Positions 9,912 through 16,712 of a stretch of DNA of 16,807 nt are shown in pieces. Both the position numbers and the translations under genes were made by a program. This DNA is from Clostridium sp. Lineage in GTDB: Bacteria > Bacillota > Clostridia > Clostridiales > Clostridiaceae. Every line of letters starts with the position of its first letter. The stretch's first letter is position 1. The DNA lies in assembly GCF_018372875.1 (NCBI RefSeq), contig NZ_JAHAIF010000059.1, positions 1 through 16,807 on the forward strand, read 5' to 3'. The notes under the pieces were generated by a model. The model was not told where the DNA came from, did no database searches, and saw only the letters and a list, made by a program, of their open reading frames with translations.

Positions 9912-10475
9912 CCTTTGTAAAATATTTTTTGACCAATTAGGTATTTTTTTATCTATCCATATTACCTTACCCTTTTTTAAATATATAACTTCTCTTAATA
10001 CTTCTGTATTATCATATATATTTACTTCATCACATATCTCAATTACATCATTTAAATTTTTTAAAGAATCATAATATCTTCTTTCTATATCTTTATCAGG
10101 TATTCCATGGCCACCTTTGCTTACTCTAATTTTAACTCTTTCCTTGGCAAGTTCTGGATTCTCTAACCCTATATAATTCATAACAATATGAAAACCATTT
10201 TCTTTTGCAAACTTTATATTCTTTACTATGCTTCTGCCAGATAGTGTTGTTTCTTGATTAAATGATATCCCATCCAAAATATATTGCTTTATTAACTTAA
10301 CAGCCTCTCTTGCACATTTCATTTGAAGATTATTGTCTTTCCAAGAACCAATTCTAGCTACCATTTCATCAGTATTTATTCTTTTTTCATTTTTATTTTC
10401 ATTATAATAAATAGATTTGTATATTGAGGTTTTACCTGCTCCATTAACTCCAGCAAAAATTGTATAAGTTTGCAT
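9909..10475 (-). CDS. Zeta-toxin-like P-loop kinase, short form
   Basis: This 188-residue protein resembles the zeta/PezT toxin superfamily, kinases of which the best-studied members phosphorylate UDP-GlcNAc and so poison cell-wall synthesis. It has a Walker A GVNGAGKT (9-16, Lys15), an RINTDEM strand end with Asp36, FNQETTLSG (72-80) with Glu75 and Thr77, YIGLENPELAKERV and a GGHGIPDKDIERRYYDSL segment (121-137) typical of short zeta-like proteins. It is shorter than classical zeta (about 287). It starts 1 nt after the stop codon of the 54-residue upstream gene (TAATATG), so translation is coupled as in toxin-antitoxin pairs. A non-toxic kinase of the same fold is possible. Confidence 0.82.
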   Translation of the reverse strand: MQTYTIFAGVNGAGKTSIYKSIYYNENKNEKRINTDEMVARIGSWKDNNLQMKCAREAVKLIKQYILDGISFNQETTLSGRSIVKNIKFAKENGFHIVMNYIGLENPELAKERVKIRVSKGGHGIPDKDIERRYYDSLKNLNDVIEICDEVNIYDNTEVLREVIYLKKGKVIWIDKKIPNWSKNILQR

Positions 10476-10476
10476 A

Positions 10477-10641
10477 TTATTTACCTATAACCTTAGCTTG
10501 CTCTTTTTGTAATACTAAATTAGATAAGGTCATATAAAAGTCTTGCTCTTCTTTTGTCTTAGCACTTTTAAATAATTCCTTCAATTGACTATAGGAATAA
10601 TTTATAAAAATATCATATAAATTAATATCCTTACTTACCAT
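10477..10641 (-). CDS. Putative antitoxin-like partner of the zeta-like kinase
   Basis: This 54-residue acidic/basic helical protein begins MVSKDINLYD and has two predicted helices (YSQLKELFKSAK; EEQDFYMTLSNLVLQKEQAK). The frame is open upstream to 10692, but a textbook AGGAGGA site lies 7 nt before the ATG at 10641, and a TATAAT at 10675-10680 would place transcription start near 10668, after the longer start. The short form is therefore preferred. It directly precedes the zeta-like gene by 1 nt, the position held by epsilon/PezA antitoxins, yet it is too short for either and shows no DNA-binding motif. The antitoxin role is inferred from position only. Confidence 0.65.
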   Translation of the reverse strand: MVSKDINLYDIFINYSYSQLKELFKSAKTKEEQDFYMTLSNLVLQKEQAKVIGK

Positions 10642-10674
10642 TAAATTTCCTCCTAAAAACGCATTTATATGAAT

Positions 10675-10703
10675 ATTATATACCAAATTCAATGTATTAT
10701 AAA
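10675..10703 (-). promoter_or_regulatory. Candidate promoter of the zeta-like module
   Basis: On the minus strand TATAAT (10675-10680) is preceded at 17 bp by TTTATA (10698-10703, 4 of 6). It gives a leader of about 27 nt to the ATG at 10641. A second TATAAT overlaps the -35. Confidence 0.5.
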
Positions 10704-10723
10704 CCTAATACCTTTTAATTTTG

Positions 10724-10801
10724 GCTCTCCACAGATACGCTTCCCCTCACCGTAAGTGAGAATCTAAATCTACGATTTAGTTCTTCGAAATTATGCAGAG
10801 C
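10724..10801. repeat. Structured intergenic element with 22-nt core, copy B
   Basis: A three-stem fold is readable. GCTCT (10724-10728) pairs with AGAGC (10797-10801) as the closing stem. Inside are CTCAC-CGTAA-GTGAG (10746-10760) and CTAAATC-TAC-GATTTAG (10764-10780). It contains the 22-nt core (10736-10757) shared with 9777-9798. It lies just upstream of the zeta-like promoter and directly abuts the 95-bp repeat. It may be a mobile miniature element or an RNA; neither is shown. Confidence 0.5.
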
Positions 10802-10810
10802 GAAAGTAAA

Positions 10811-10905
10811 AAAGGTAAGGAAAATATAAAATTACTATCCTTTATTTTATATTTTTTAATATGAAAATGTAATAATACCTTTGATTTATAGCTAATTTAA
10901 ATTTT
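10811..10905. repeat. 95-bp intergenic repeat, copy 1
   Basis: This stretch is identical to 16713-16807 at 93 of 95 positions. It starts AAAGGTAAGG and ends TTTAAATTTT. AAAATATAAAAT (10821-10832) pairs perfectly with ATTTTATATTTT (10844-10855), and AAAGGTA (10811-10817) pairs with TACCTTT (10876-10882), giving a nested hairpin. No coding potential is seen. Confidence 0.85.
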
Positions 10906-10920
10906 ATACTTTTCTATGCA

Positions 10921-10951
10921 TTAAAAATAGGATAGGTTTTCACCTATCCTA
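10921..10951 (-). terminator. Terminator downstream of the Rpn region
   Basis: TAGGATAGG (10928-10936) pairs with CCTATCCTA (10943-10951) around TTTTCA. On the minus strand it is followed by TTTTT. The stop codon of the tail ORF lies in the stem, so this hairpin ends the Rpn transcript after the tail. Confidence 0.85.
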
Positions 10952-11065
10952 ACAATTCTTATTTCTTAATGAATTAATTTTATCTATATCTAAACCTGTT
11001 TTTAACGCTATCGTTTCATTATCTAAAACATCTAATAAATTTCTAGCTATTTTTACTACTTTCAT
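10949..11065 (-). CDS. Out-of-frame Rpn C-terminal tail ORF (38 aa)
   Basis: A 38-residue ORF, MKVVKIARNLLDVLD through LKTGLDIDKINSLR, reads in a different frame from the Rpn gene just upstream (stop at 11079). The same frame is open back across that stop and would add KKIFNSAEE before the Met. The sequence has the shape of the helical tail that ends many Rpn-family proteins (a K-I-A-R-N-L-L run, then E-T-I-A-L-K-T-G). It is therefore either the true C-terminus lost by a frameshift, or a separately translated small protein. No good ribosome binding site precedes its ATG (only AGAAG). A terminator follows immediately, showing that the transcript includes it. Confidence 0.5.
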   Translation of the reverse strand: MKVVKIARNLLDVLDNETIALKTGLDIDKINSLRNKNC

Positions 11066-11078
11066 TTCTTCTGCTGAG

Positions 11079-11942
11079 TTAAATATTTTCTTTGTATACT
11101 TCTTCTACTAACTCAATACTTACCTCAAGCATTTCTGAAATCAATTCTTTATTCATTCCCTTTAATAACATATTTCTAATTGCAATTTTAGCTCTATTTA
11201 AATCTCCCTCTTCTCTCCCTCTTTCCTCTGCGGAACTAATCATATTTGCTCGTTCATGAAGTGATCTTTCTCTCTCATAATAAATCCTCATAGCTTCTTC
11301 ATCACTACTTAGGTATTCGATTTTTTGTTCAGCTTTTTCTATTGCTGTATCCAAACTCATCAACTCCTTTAATGTAGTTTCAGGTGTATCTTTTTCTAAA
11401 AACATAAGCCATCTTTCTATGGCATTCTCTCTATACTCCTTATCTTTCTTCTTTCTAAACTTCGGTAACTCTAAAAAGTGAATCTCAACAACATCTGTTA
11501 ACATATATTCCTTTTCTATATCCTCCCATAGATGAAATGAAGATTGATAATTTTCAGTACCTAAGAACTCAAAATCTAAGATATTGATTGTAATTACCTT
11601 TTCTAAACTAGTATAGTCTTGACCCTGCTTTATATTCTCAAGATACATCTTTCCCCAATAAAATAATGTCCTTTTATCCATATTACCTTGATCTGTAAGC
11701 TGTACTTCTATATCTATATTTTCTCCCTTAGAAGTTTTTGCTCTTACATCAATAATTCCTGTCTTATCTAAAATTAATTCCTTTGTTAATTGTTTATTGT
11801 CTATAATTTCTAACTCTACAATCTTCTCTTTCTTAGTTCTTTTTAAAACAGCATTGATAAATGATATTAAAATATCCTCATTGCCTTTTTCACCAAATAC
11901 CTTCTTAAATATAAAATCATTTAATGGTTTTACTTTTCTCAT
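11079..11942 (-). CDS. Rpn family PD-(D/E)XK nuclease / putative transposase
   Basis: This 287-residue protein belongs to the Rpn (PD-(D/E)XK, transposase_31-like) family; E. coli members are DNA endonucleases that promote RecA-independent recombination. It begins with the family signature VKPLNDFIFKKVFGEKGNED. The nuclease core is GIIDVRAKTSKGENIDIEVQ (62-81), with Asp65, Glu79 and Gln81. FYWGKMYLENIKQGQDY (95-111) and VITINILDF follow, as usual. The C-terminal 90 residues are a charged coiled helical tail ending in ARKMLL-like AIRNMLLKGMNKELISEML. A GAGGT site lies 8 nt before the ATG. An extra tail segment in another frame follows at 10949-11065. It stands alone in an accessory region next to decayed genes. 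Confidence 0.88.
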   Translation of the reverse strand: MRKVKPLNDFIFKKVFGEKGNEDILISFINAVLKRTKKEKIVELEIIDNKQLTKELILDKTGIIDVRAKTSKGENIDIEVQLTDQGNMDKRTLFYWGKMYLENIKQGQDYTSLEKVITINILDFEFLGTENYQSSFHLWEDIEKEYMLTDVVEIHFLELPKFRKKKDKEYRENAIERWLMFLEKDTPETTLKELMSLDTAIEKAEQKIEYLSSDEEAMRIYYERERSLHERANMISSAEERGREEGDLNRAKIAIRNMLLKGMNKELISEMLEVSIELVEEVYKENI

Positions 11943-11997
11943 TTATATTTACCTCATTATTTCATCTTTAGTTAAATTATTATCATGTACATACTTT

Positions 11998-12026
11998 ATT
12001 ATAACATTAACTGAAAATTTCTTTAA
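11998..12026 (-). promoter_or_regulatory. Candidate promoter of the Rpn gene
   Basis: On the minus strand an extended -10 TGTTATAAT has its TATAAT at 11998-12003, with TTAAAG (12021-12026, 3 of 6) at 17 bp. The leader to the ATG would be about 49 nt. Confidence 0.5.
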
Positions 12027-12046
12027 TAAAAACTTAATACTACCAC

Positions 12047-12510
12047 TTAATATTCCTTATAATAATTTTGATTTTCCATAATACTATTTCTCATCTAAAG
12101 CTACATTTGTATCCTTCTTAGTATTACAATAAGCAAAATATGCTTTCACAGGTTTTAAGTATAGACATGCTTTCATACCTATAATTAATGTTTTCAAGAT
12201 CAAAAAAATCATTGTTTACTTTTTATAGAAATTCTCCATAGATGCAAAAATCAATCCTTTATCCTGGACATCAAAACCATAAAATCTCACTTTTTTATTA
12301 TTACCAACTGTATCATTATACTCTTTCATCCATTCAACTAATGAAAGAAGTTATTCTGTTGCATATATTGCAAAACCACCATTTCCTTTACTAGAAACCT
12401 AAATAGCCTATCTTTAAATTCATAAAAGTTTCCAGTTCCATGAGTAGCCTCTCCAGCAGCTATTATAGTTTTACCCTTTAGTTCATTCTTTAAAAACAAG
12501 TAATAAAATA
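12047..12510 (-). pseudogene. Decayed erythromycin-esterase family gene
   Basis: Three minus-strand frames together spell parts of an erythromycin-esterase (EreA/EreB-like) protein. Frame one gives LKGKTIIAAGEATHGTGNFY then EFKDRLFRFLVKEM, containing the family GExxH motif (12434-12454). A shifted frame gives GFAIYATE, an in-frame TAA, then LVEWMKEYND and KVRFYGFDVQ, matching the family WMR-YN and FYGFD-Q blocks. Another shift gives VNNDFFDLENINYRYESM, and the last bit RNSIMENQNYYKEY resembles the RDxxMAEN block. Only about 150 of some 400 residues remain, and roughly 45 residues seem missing after ATE. It cannot make a working enzyme. The relic ends before the Rpn promoter. Confidence 0.75.
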
Positions 12511-12604
12511 CAGATTATTATATCCTTTATTTTAAATTACTTACTTTTGTTTTGTCCTGTGTTTTATAAATACACAATACTTTAGGGTTATATATTTCTA
12601 TATT

Positions 12605-12632
12605 TAAAACAATACTTAAATATATATTTACG
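12605..12632. repeat. 28-nt direct repeat with AT palindrome, copy 1
   Basis: This stretch, TAAAACAATACTTAAATATA onward, matches 15816-15843 at 26 of 28 positions. It includes the perfect 14-bp palindrome TAAATATATATTTA. The two copies flank the membrane protein and GH16 genes. Confidence 0.55.
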
Positions 12633-12651
12633 CAGATAAAATTCTTATTTG

Positions 12652-12768
12652 CTATTCTATTTTCTCTATTTTATCAAAATAAAGAGATATTTCTCCACAA
12701 TTACCACATACAGCAGCCTTCACTTTTCCTTTAGTATCAGAAAAAATTCCAGTTCCTTTACCTAACAT
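12652..12768 (-). pseudogene. C-terminal zinc-ribbon protein fragment
   Basis: A 38-codon minus-strand ORF reads MLGKGTGIFSD, then KVKAAVCGNCGEISLYFDKI. It has one CxxC knuckle (CGNCG), which in small clostridial zinc-ribbon proteins is the second of a pair. The first knuckle is absent, an in-frame stop lies just before the Met, and no ribosome binding site is seen. It is most likely the 3' remnant of a longer gene. A very small intact protein is less likely. Confidence 0.5.
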
Positions 12769-12797
12769 AACTTAATTGCTTTAATAATTTTTCTTAC

Positions 12798-13307
12798 TCA
12801 TTGATCTAGGAACATAATAATTAACATAAATGCAGATGCTAATGCAGCTATGAATGCAATAAATACAGTTATTATTTCATATTCCCCACTATTTTGTAAA
12901 TCATCTCTAAAAAATCTTGGAATCTTTGCATCTGTATATTTAACATCAATTATGGTACTTTTCTCTTCTCCACCATCTGGCGAAATAATCTTTCCATGAA
13001 CTACAAAATCCCCCAATAATGTTGGGTCATTTACTACTCCATATGGCAGATTTCCTACTAATTCAATATAATATGGTTCTATATCTTTATCAGGATACTT
13101 TTCTTTTAATATATTCTTAAGTTTATGTTTATCTTTACCTACTTTAAAAACTGGTCCTGTATTTCCACTAGTTCTTTCAACTTTTATACTAATATCTTCA
13201 CTTGTTAAAGAAACCTTTGGTGTTATTCTCATTGGAATGAAATAAAATGCTAATATTCCTATACTAATCAATAAAATACTAATTGAAACTTTTTTTATCT
13301 TTTTCAT
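12798..13307 (-). CDS. Two-helix membrane protein of unknown function
   Basis: This protein of 169 residues has an N-terminal membrane segment (ISILLISIGILAFYFIPM), an extracytoplasmic domain of about 115 residues rich in beta-strands (ISIKVERTSG, GDFVVHGKII, STIIDVKYTD) and a C-terminal membrane segment (ITVFIAFIAALASAFMLIIMFL). The reading frame is open 22 residues further to a GTG at 13373, but no ribosome binding site lies there. AAGGGAG lies 10 nt before the ATG at 13307, so this start is preferred; the longer form stays possible because its codons look ordinary. A TATAAT on the minus strand at 13400-13405 could serve either. I do not recognise the family. It is monocistronic and divergent from the GH16 gene. 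Confidence 0.7.
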   Translation of the reverse strand: MKKIKKVSISILLISIGILAFYFIPMRITPKVSLTSEDISIKVERTSGNTGPVFKVGKDKHKLKNILKEKYPDKDIEPYYIELVGNLPYGVVNDPTLLGDFVVHGKIISPDGGEEKSTIIDVKYTDAKIPRFFRDDLQNSGEYEIITVFIAFIAALASAFMLIIMFLDQ

Positions 13308-13373
13308 CTTAGCATAGCTCCCTTCAATGCCTGGTAACTTCCTAAAATTATTTATAAAATTTCTATTTTTCAC

Positions 13374-13692
13374 TTATAAACTAATATTATTATGAATTAA
13401 TTATATGATTTTTTTGGTAAATACAACGCTCAAAGCCACTAATTTTCATTTTATTAGTACCACTTCTTTATCTATAGCATATTCTAGCCATTGTTTTCCA
13501 TTGTTACAGCCAATATTAATAGTTTTTTATAAAAATTAACATATTTTTTAAGAGAATAGGTTTACATATAAGCAATCATACTTTATAATTAGTTACATAA
13601 AATAATTAATTAACGCGTTTTTTAATAAATTTTACCAGTAAATGTTATAAATTATTATTAATAAATTCTATGGCTTAAAGGAGATTAACTAT
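13374..13692. other. Intergenic region between divergent genes
   Basis: No convincing gene is seen. The left part carries the minus-strand TATAAT for the membrane protein. The right part carries the GH16 promoter and ribosome binding site. A short minus-strand reading frame around 13440-13515 (GCNNGKQWLEYAIDKEVVLI) looks protein-like but has no start and may be a gene relic. Confidence 0.5.
13643..13651 (+). promoter_or_regulatory. Candidate extended -10 promoter of the GH16 gene
   Basis: TGTTATAAA is one base from the TGnTATAAT consensus, 42 bp before the ATG. No clear -35 is visible and no cre site was found, so control by CcpA is not supported here. Confidence 0.4.
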
Positions 13693-15744
13693 ATGAAGAA
13701 ACATAAAAAAGCATTATCATTATTAGTTCTATCAGGTATTGTTGGAGGATTAATTACAAATATACCACTTAAAGAAGTATCAGCATCAACAGTAAAACAT
13801 CAATATGAACTAGCAGACTTACAAAATAGTAACTTCATTAAGAATGGTAATTTTGAAGAAGAAAACAACTATTGGAATATAGTAGGCCAAAATAGTTCTA
13901 TTATAACAGACAAGGATAATAACAAATATGGAAAACTAGGAAAAACTACAGACCCTCATGCTAATGGACATATATGGCAAGACGTTACATTAAAACCAAA
14001 TACAACATATATATTAAAAGCAAAAGTTAAGGTTTTAAGTGATGATGAAAATAGCTATGTAACTTTAGATGTAAAAAAAGGAGGAAGTTCTGAAGCTAAG
14101 TATTTTAAAGATAAAAAAGTAATAGCAATAAATAATGAATGGCAAGAAATTTCTTTAGAATTTACAACAGATGAAACAACTAAATATGCAGTAGGTATTG
14201 GACGTTGGGAAGATAATGCTTCAGCTTCATTAAAAGATTCAGAAGCATATATTGATGATGTAAGCGTTGAATATAAGGATTCTATTGATAAAGAAAATTA
14301 TGATTTTGTATGGGCTGATGACTTTAATGATGAAAATTTAAATTTATCTAATTGGGAATATGAATTAGGCTCTATTAGAGGAATTGAACAACAACATTAT
14401 GTTAATGATCCAGAAAATGTTTCTATAAGAAAGAATGGAGACAATGGAGAATTAGTTTTAAAAGCAACAGACAGACCTAAAGAATTACAATACAATAACC
14501 CTAGAAATAATGATAGAAAAGTAATTTATGATTCTGGAAGTGTTAGAACTCATGGTAAGCAAGAATTTTTATATGGACGTATTGAAATGAAAGCTAAACT
14601 TCCTAAAGGTAAATCTGTGTTCCCAGCCTTTTGGACACTTGGATCTGATTTTACATTAGATGGTGATGTAAGTTCTGAACAAGGATATGGATGGGCACGT
14701 TGTGGAGAAATAGACATAATGGAACTAATAGGTTCTGAAGAAAATGAAGCTGGTAACAAAACTGTATATCAAACTATTCATACATCAAATAAACCAGACT
14801 CAAATACTGACCATAAACTTTTAGGGACAAGCTATACAATAGATGAAGATTTTTATGATGACTATCATATCTTTGGAATTGATTGGTCAAAAGGAAAGTT
14901 AGATTTCTATGTTGATGATAAAATAGTTTCATCAATTGATTATTCAAATGATGAAATAGCAAGAAAATGTTTAGATAGACCACAATATATTCAATTTAAC
15001 TTAGCAATGGGAGGAGCTTGGCCAGGAGAAATTTCAGAAGGCTTAGCTGGTACTGAATTTGCAATTGATTATGTATACTATGCTCAAACTCCACAACAAA
15101 AAGCTGATGCAGAAGCATATTATAAAGATGCACCTAGATTAAGTGGATATAAAGATTTAACAATTTATGAAGGTGAAACAGATGCTATATTAGAAAATGT
15201 AGTTGCTGAAAATGGAGATGTAGATTTTTCAATAACTGACCAACCACAATTTAATAAAAAAGAGCAAAATGCAACATCTGATAATCCTCTTACAAGTGTA
15301 GACTTGTTATGTACAGGAAAAAATGATTTAGATTCTTTAGCTAAGTTACCAGCTGGTGAATATACACTATATTACACTGCTTTACCAAAGAACATGCAGT
15401 TAGAAAGCTCAAACCCAGAAGATCCAAATAGTCCAATGGTTCCATTAGCAAGTGAAGAATATAAGTTTGATAGAAAAGCTGTAAACTTAACAATTAAAGA
15501 ACGTAATTCAAATGAAGAAATTCCACTTACCCCTATTAAGCCTGCTGATCCTGTAATTACTGACAAGCCAAATAATGACAACAATAACAACAACAATACT
15601 AATGGATCAGGTACTGAAACTCCTGATATTCCTAAAACAGGGGATACTTCTAAGACAAATTTATTATTTTATATATTAGTTGCATCTAGCGGATTAGCAA
15701 TATTTTCATTCAGTAAAAAAGCTAAAAAGAAGGTAATAGAATAG
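13693..15744 (+). CDS. Cell-wall-anchored GH16 beta-glucanase with N-terminal CBM
   Basis: This 683-residue enzyme is exported and wall-anchored. A signal peptide covers about 1-32 (MKKHKKALSLLVLSGIVGG, cleavage near VSA-S). A beta-sandwich carbohydrate-binding module of the CBM4/9 type spans about 43-196 (LQNSNFIKNGNFEE, YIDDVSVEY). The GH16 catalytic domain spans about 203-468, with GRIEMKAKLPKGK, FPAFWTLGSD and the active site GEIDIMELIG, giving nucleophile E339, Asp341 and acid/base E344. The extra residue in EIDIME places it with laminarinase/beta-1,3-glucanase-like members. FNLAMGGAWPG follows. An unassigned Ig-like domain (about 480-603), an Asn-rich linker (627-636) and a sorting signal IPKTG (646-650) plus helix and KKAKKK tail complete it. 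AAAGGAG lies 9 nt before the ATG. The natural glucan is not certain. Confidence 0.92.
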   Translation: MKKHKKALSLLVLSGIVGGLITNIPLKEVSASTVKHQYELADLQNSNFIKNGNFEEENNYWNIVGQNSSIITDKDNNKYGKLGKTTDPHANGHIWQDVTLKPNTTYILKAKVKVLSDDENSYVTLDVKKGGSSEAKYFKDKKVIAINNEWQEISLEFTTDETTKYAVGIGRWEDNASASLKDSEAYIDDVSVEYKDSIDKENYDFVWADDFNDENLNLSNWEYELGSIRGIEQQHYVNDPENVSIRKNGDNGELVLKATDRPKELQYNNPRNNDRKVIYDSGSVRTHGKQEFLYGRIEMKAKLPKGKSVFPAFWTLGSDFTLDGDVSSEQGYGWARCGEIDIMELIGSEENEAGNKTVYQTIHTSNKPDSNTDHKLLGTSYTIDEDFYDDYHIFGIDWSKGKLDFYVDDKIVSSIDYSNDEIARKCLDRPQYIQFNLAMGGAWPGEISEGLAGTEFAIDYVYYAQTPQQKADAEAYYKDAPRLSGYKDLTIYEGETDAILENVVAENGDVDFSITDQPQFNKKEQNATSDNPLTSVDLLCTGKNDLDSLAKLPAGEYTLYYTALPKNMQLESSNPEDPNSPMVPLASEEYKFDRKAVNLTIKERNSNEEIPLTPIKPADPVITDKPNNDNNNNNNTNGSGTETPDIPKTGDTSKTNLLFYILVASSGLAIFSFSKKAKKKVIE

Positions 15745-15756
15745 ATACTTAAAAAT

Positions 15757-15806
15757 AAAGGAACTGTCGCTAAGGGATTTTATTCCGCTAATGCGACAGT
15801 TCCTTT
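15757..15806. terminator. Large bidirectional hairpin terminator
   Basis: AAAGGAACTGTCGC (15757-15770) pairs perfectly over 14 bp with GCGACAGTTCCTTT (15793-15806). The 22-nt loop holds a further imperfect stem (TAAGGGA / TTCCGCTA). T-rich DNA flanks both sides, so it separates the convergent GH16 and DUF4272 genes. Such long GC-rich arms could also be a miniature-element remnant. Confidence 0.8.
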
Positions 15807-15815
15807 ACTTTTATC

Positions 15816-15843
15816 TAAAACAATACATAAATATATATTTATG
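15816..15843. repeat. 28-nt direct repeat, copy 2
   Basis: It matches 12605-12632 at 26 of 28 positions and shares the 12-bp palindrome core AAATATATATTT. Its right end overlaps the stop codon of the DUF4272 gene. Confidence 0.55.
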
Positions 15844-16534
15844 TATCCAGTGAAATATCATCCCAATCCTCTACTTCTTTAATAAGCCACTCAAGACCTT
15901 TTCTTCTTTCCATAACAACTCCAGGATTAAGTTGTCCAACATTTGTATCTGGTCTTATACTTTTTTCAACACAAGCCCAATGGTAACGATAATATAAATC
16001 CAACATATCTAATATATCTTCCACATTTCTCATTTTACATTTATTTTTGAATTCTTCATAAGTATCACAATCTCCAACAGTGATAATGGCTTTTTTACAG
16101 TCACAAATATCATTTGACTTTTTAATATCATCAATTAATCCTAATGCCCAAATTAAACTCCAATAAGTTTCGTAAGTCCAACTAACATCTATTACATCTT
16201 GTTCACTATAGTTGTTATGAAATAATCTTTTTTCTTTTTCTAATAATTCATTTTCAACATTATATTTTTTTAATAACGTTGAAAATAACTCTTTTGACTC
16301 ATTATAATCATTTTGTTCTGCAATATCACAAGCAAGCTGAATTGATAATAAACAAGCAATGGCTCTTTTACAAATAGTATCTATATCTTTTAATCTTACA
16401 GAAGAACTTGGTTCCACAGTTGGTAAATTCTCAAAACAAGCAATCCCCATCTTTTTTATATATTCATTATTCTTTTTTCTCCTATCTTCGGGCAATACTA
16501 TTTTATTTTTTCTAATTTTATCAAATAACCCCAT
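15839..16534 (-). CDS. DUF4272 domain-containing protein
   Basis: This 231-residue soluble protein resembles the DUF4272 family, of unknown function and often found in accessory or polymorphic-toxin-immunity-like settings. Family features are EDRRKKNNEYIKKMGIACFENLPTVE near the N-terminus, VRLKDIDTICKRAIACLLSI, and WTYETYWSLIWALGLID in the middle, then a helical C-terminal part with DMLDLYYRYHWACVE and GVVMERRKGLEWLI. No signal or membrane segment is seen. An in-frame TTG at 16540 would add two residues, but the GGAG site is only 1 nt from it and 7 nt from the ATG at 16534, so the ATG is chosen. It is monocistronic, with its own promoter. Confidence 0.85.
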   Translation of the reverse strand: MGLFDKIRKNKIVLPEDRRKKNNEYIKKMGIACFENLPTVEPSSSVRLKDIDTICKRAIACLLSIQLACDIAEQNDYNESKELFSTLLKKYNVENELLEKEKRLFHNNYSEQDVIDVSWTYETYWSLIWALGLIDDIKKSNDICDCKKAIITVGDCDTYEEFKNKCKMRNVEDILDMLDLYYRYHWACVEKSIRPDTNVGQLNPGVVMERRKGLEWLIKEVEDWDDISLDT

Positions 16535-16584
16535 AATCAATCTCCTTTACAAATTCTAAATTTACATATTTGGAATTTAATCCT

Positions 16585-16613
16585 ATTATAACATTTTCTT
16601 CTAATAATGTATA
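16585..16613 (-). promoter_or_regulatory. Promoter of the DUF4272 gene
   Basis: On the minus strand TATAAT (16585-16590), preceded by TG to form an extended -10, lies 17 bp from TATACA (16608-16613, 4 of 6). The leader to the ATG would be about 45 nt. Confidence 0.6.
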
Positions 16614-16637
16614 ATTTCCTAAAGAGTTAAAAAAGGT

Positions 16638-16704
16638 GGGGTGTATATTTATTTTGCTTGTTCCGTCGCAAGCTCCAAGTCACATCAAAACAAATATCCA
16701 CCCC
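16638..16704. repeat. Long inverted repeat with internal hairpin
   Basis: The 19-nt arms 16638-16656 and 16686-16704 pair at 17 of 19 positions. One of the two mismatches becomes a G-U pair in minus-strand RNA. The 29-nt interior holds GCTTG (16656-16660) pairing with CAAGC (16669-16673) around an 8-nt loop. It lies upstream of the DUF4272 promoter and 8 nt before the 95-bp repeat, parallel to the arrangement at 10724-10905. No protein is encoded. Confidence 0.65.
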
Positions 16705-16712
16705 CCCCTACT

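Noticed and set aside
11797..12081. Open reading frame of 94 codons on the + strand
   Set aside because: It overlaps the conserved start of the Rpn gene in antisense and has no ribosome binding site.
13440..13515. Short protein-like frame on the minus strand (GCNNGKQWLEYAIDKEVV)
   Set aside because: No start codon or ribosome binding site, only about 25 codons, and no family recognised; it could be chance, so it is mentioned only in the intergenic entry.
13612..13622. TTAACGCGTTT considered as a cre site for the GH16 gene
   Set aside because: It misses the consensus at several positions on both strands, including the T after CGY.
15757..15806. Hairpin considered as the terminal inverted repeats of an insertion sequence
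   Set aside because: The arms are only 22 nt apart with no transposase, and position between convergent genes with T-rich flanks fits a terminator better.
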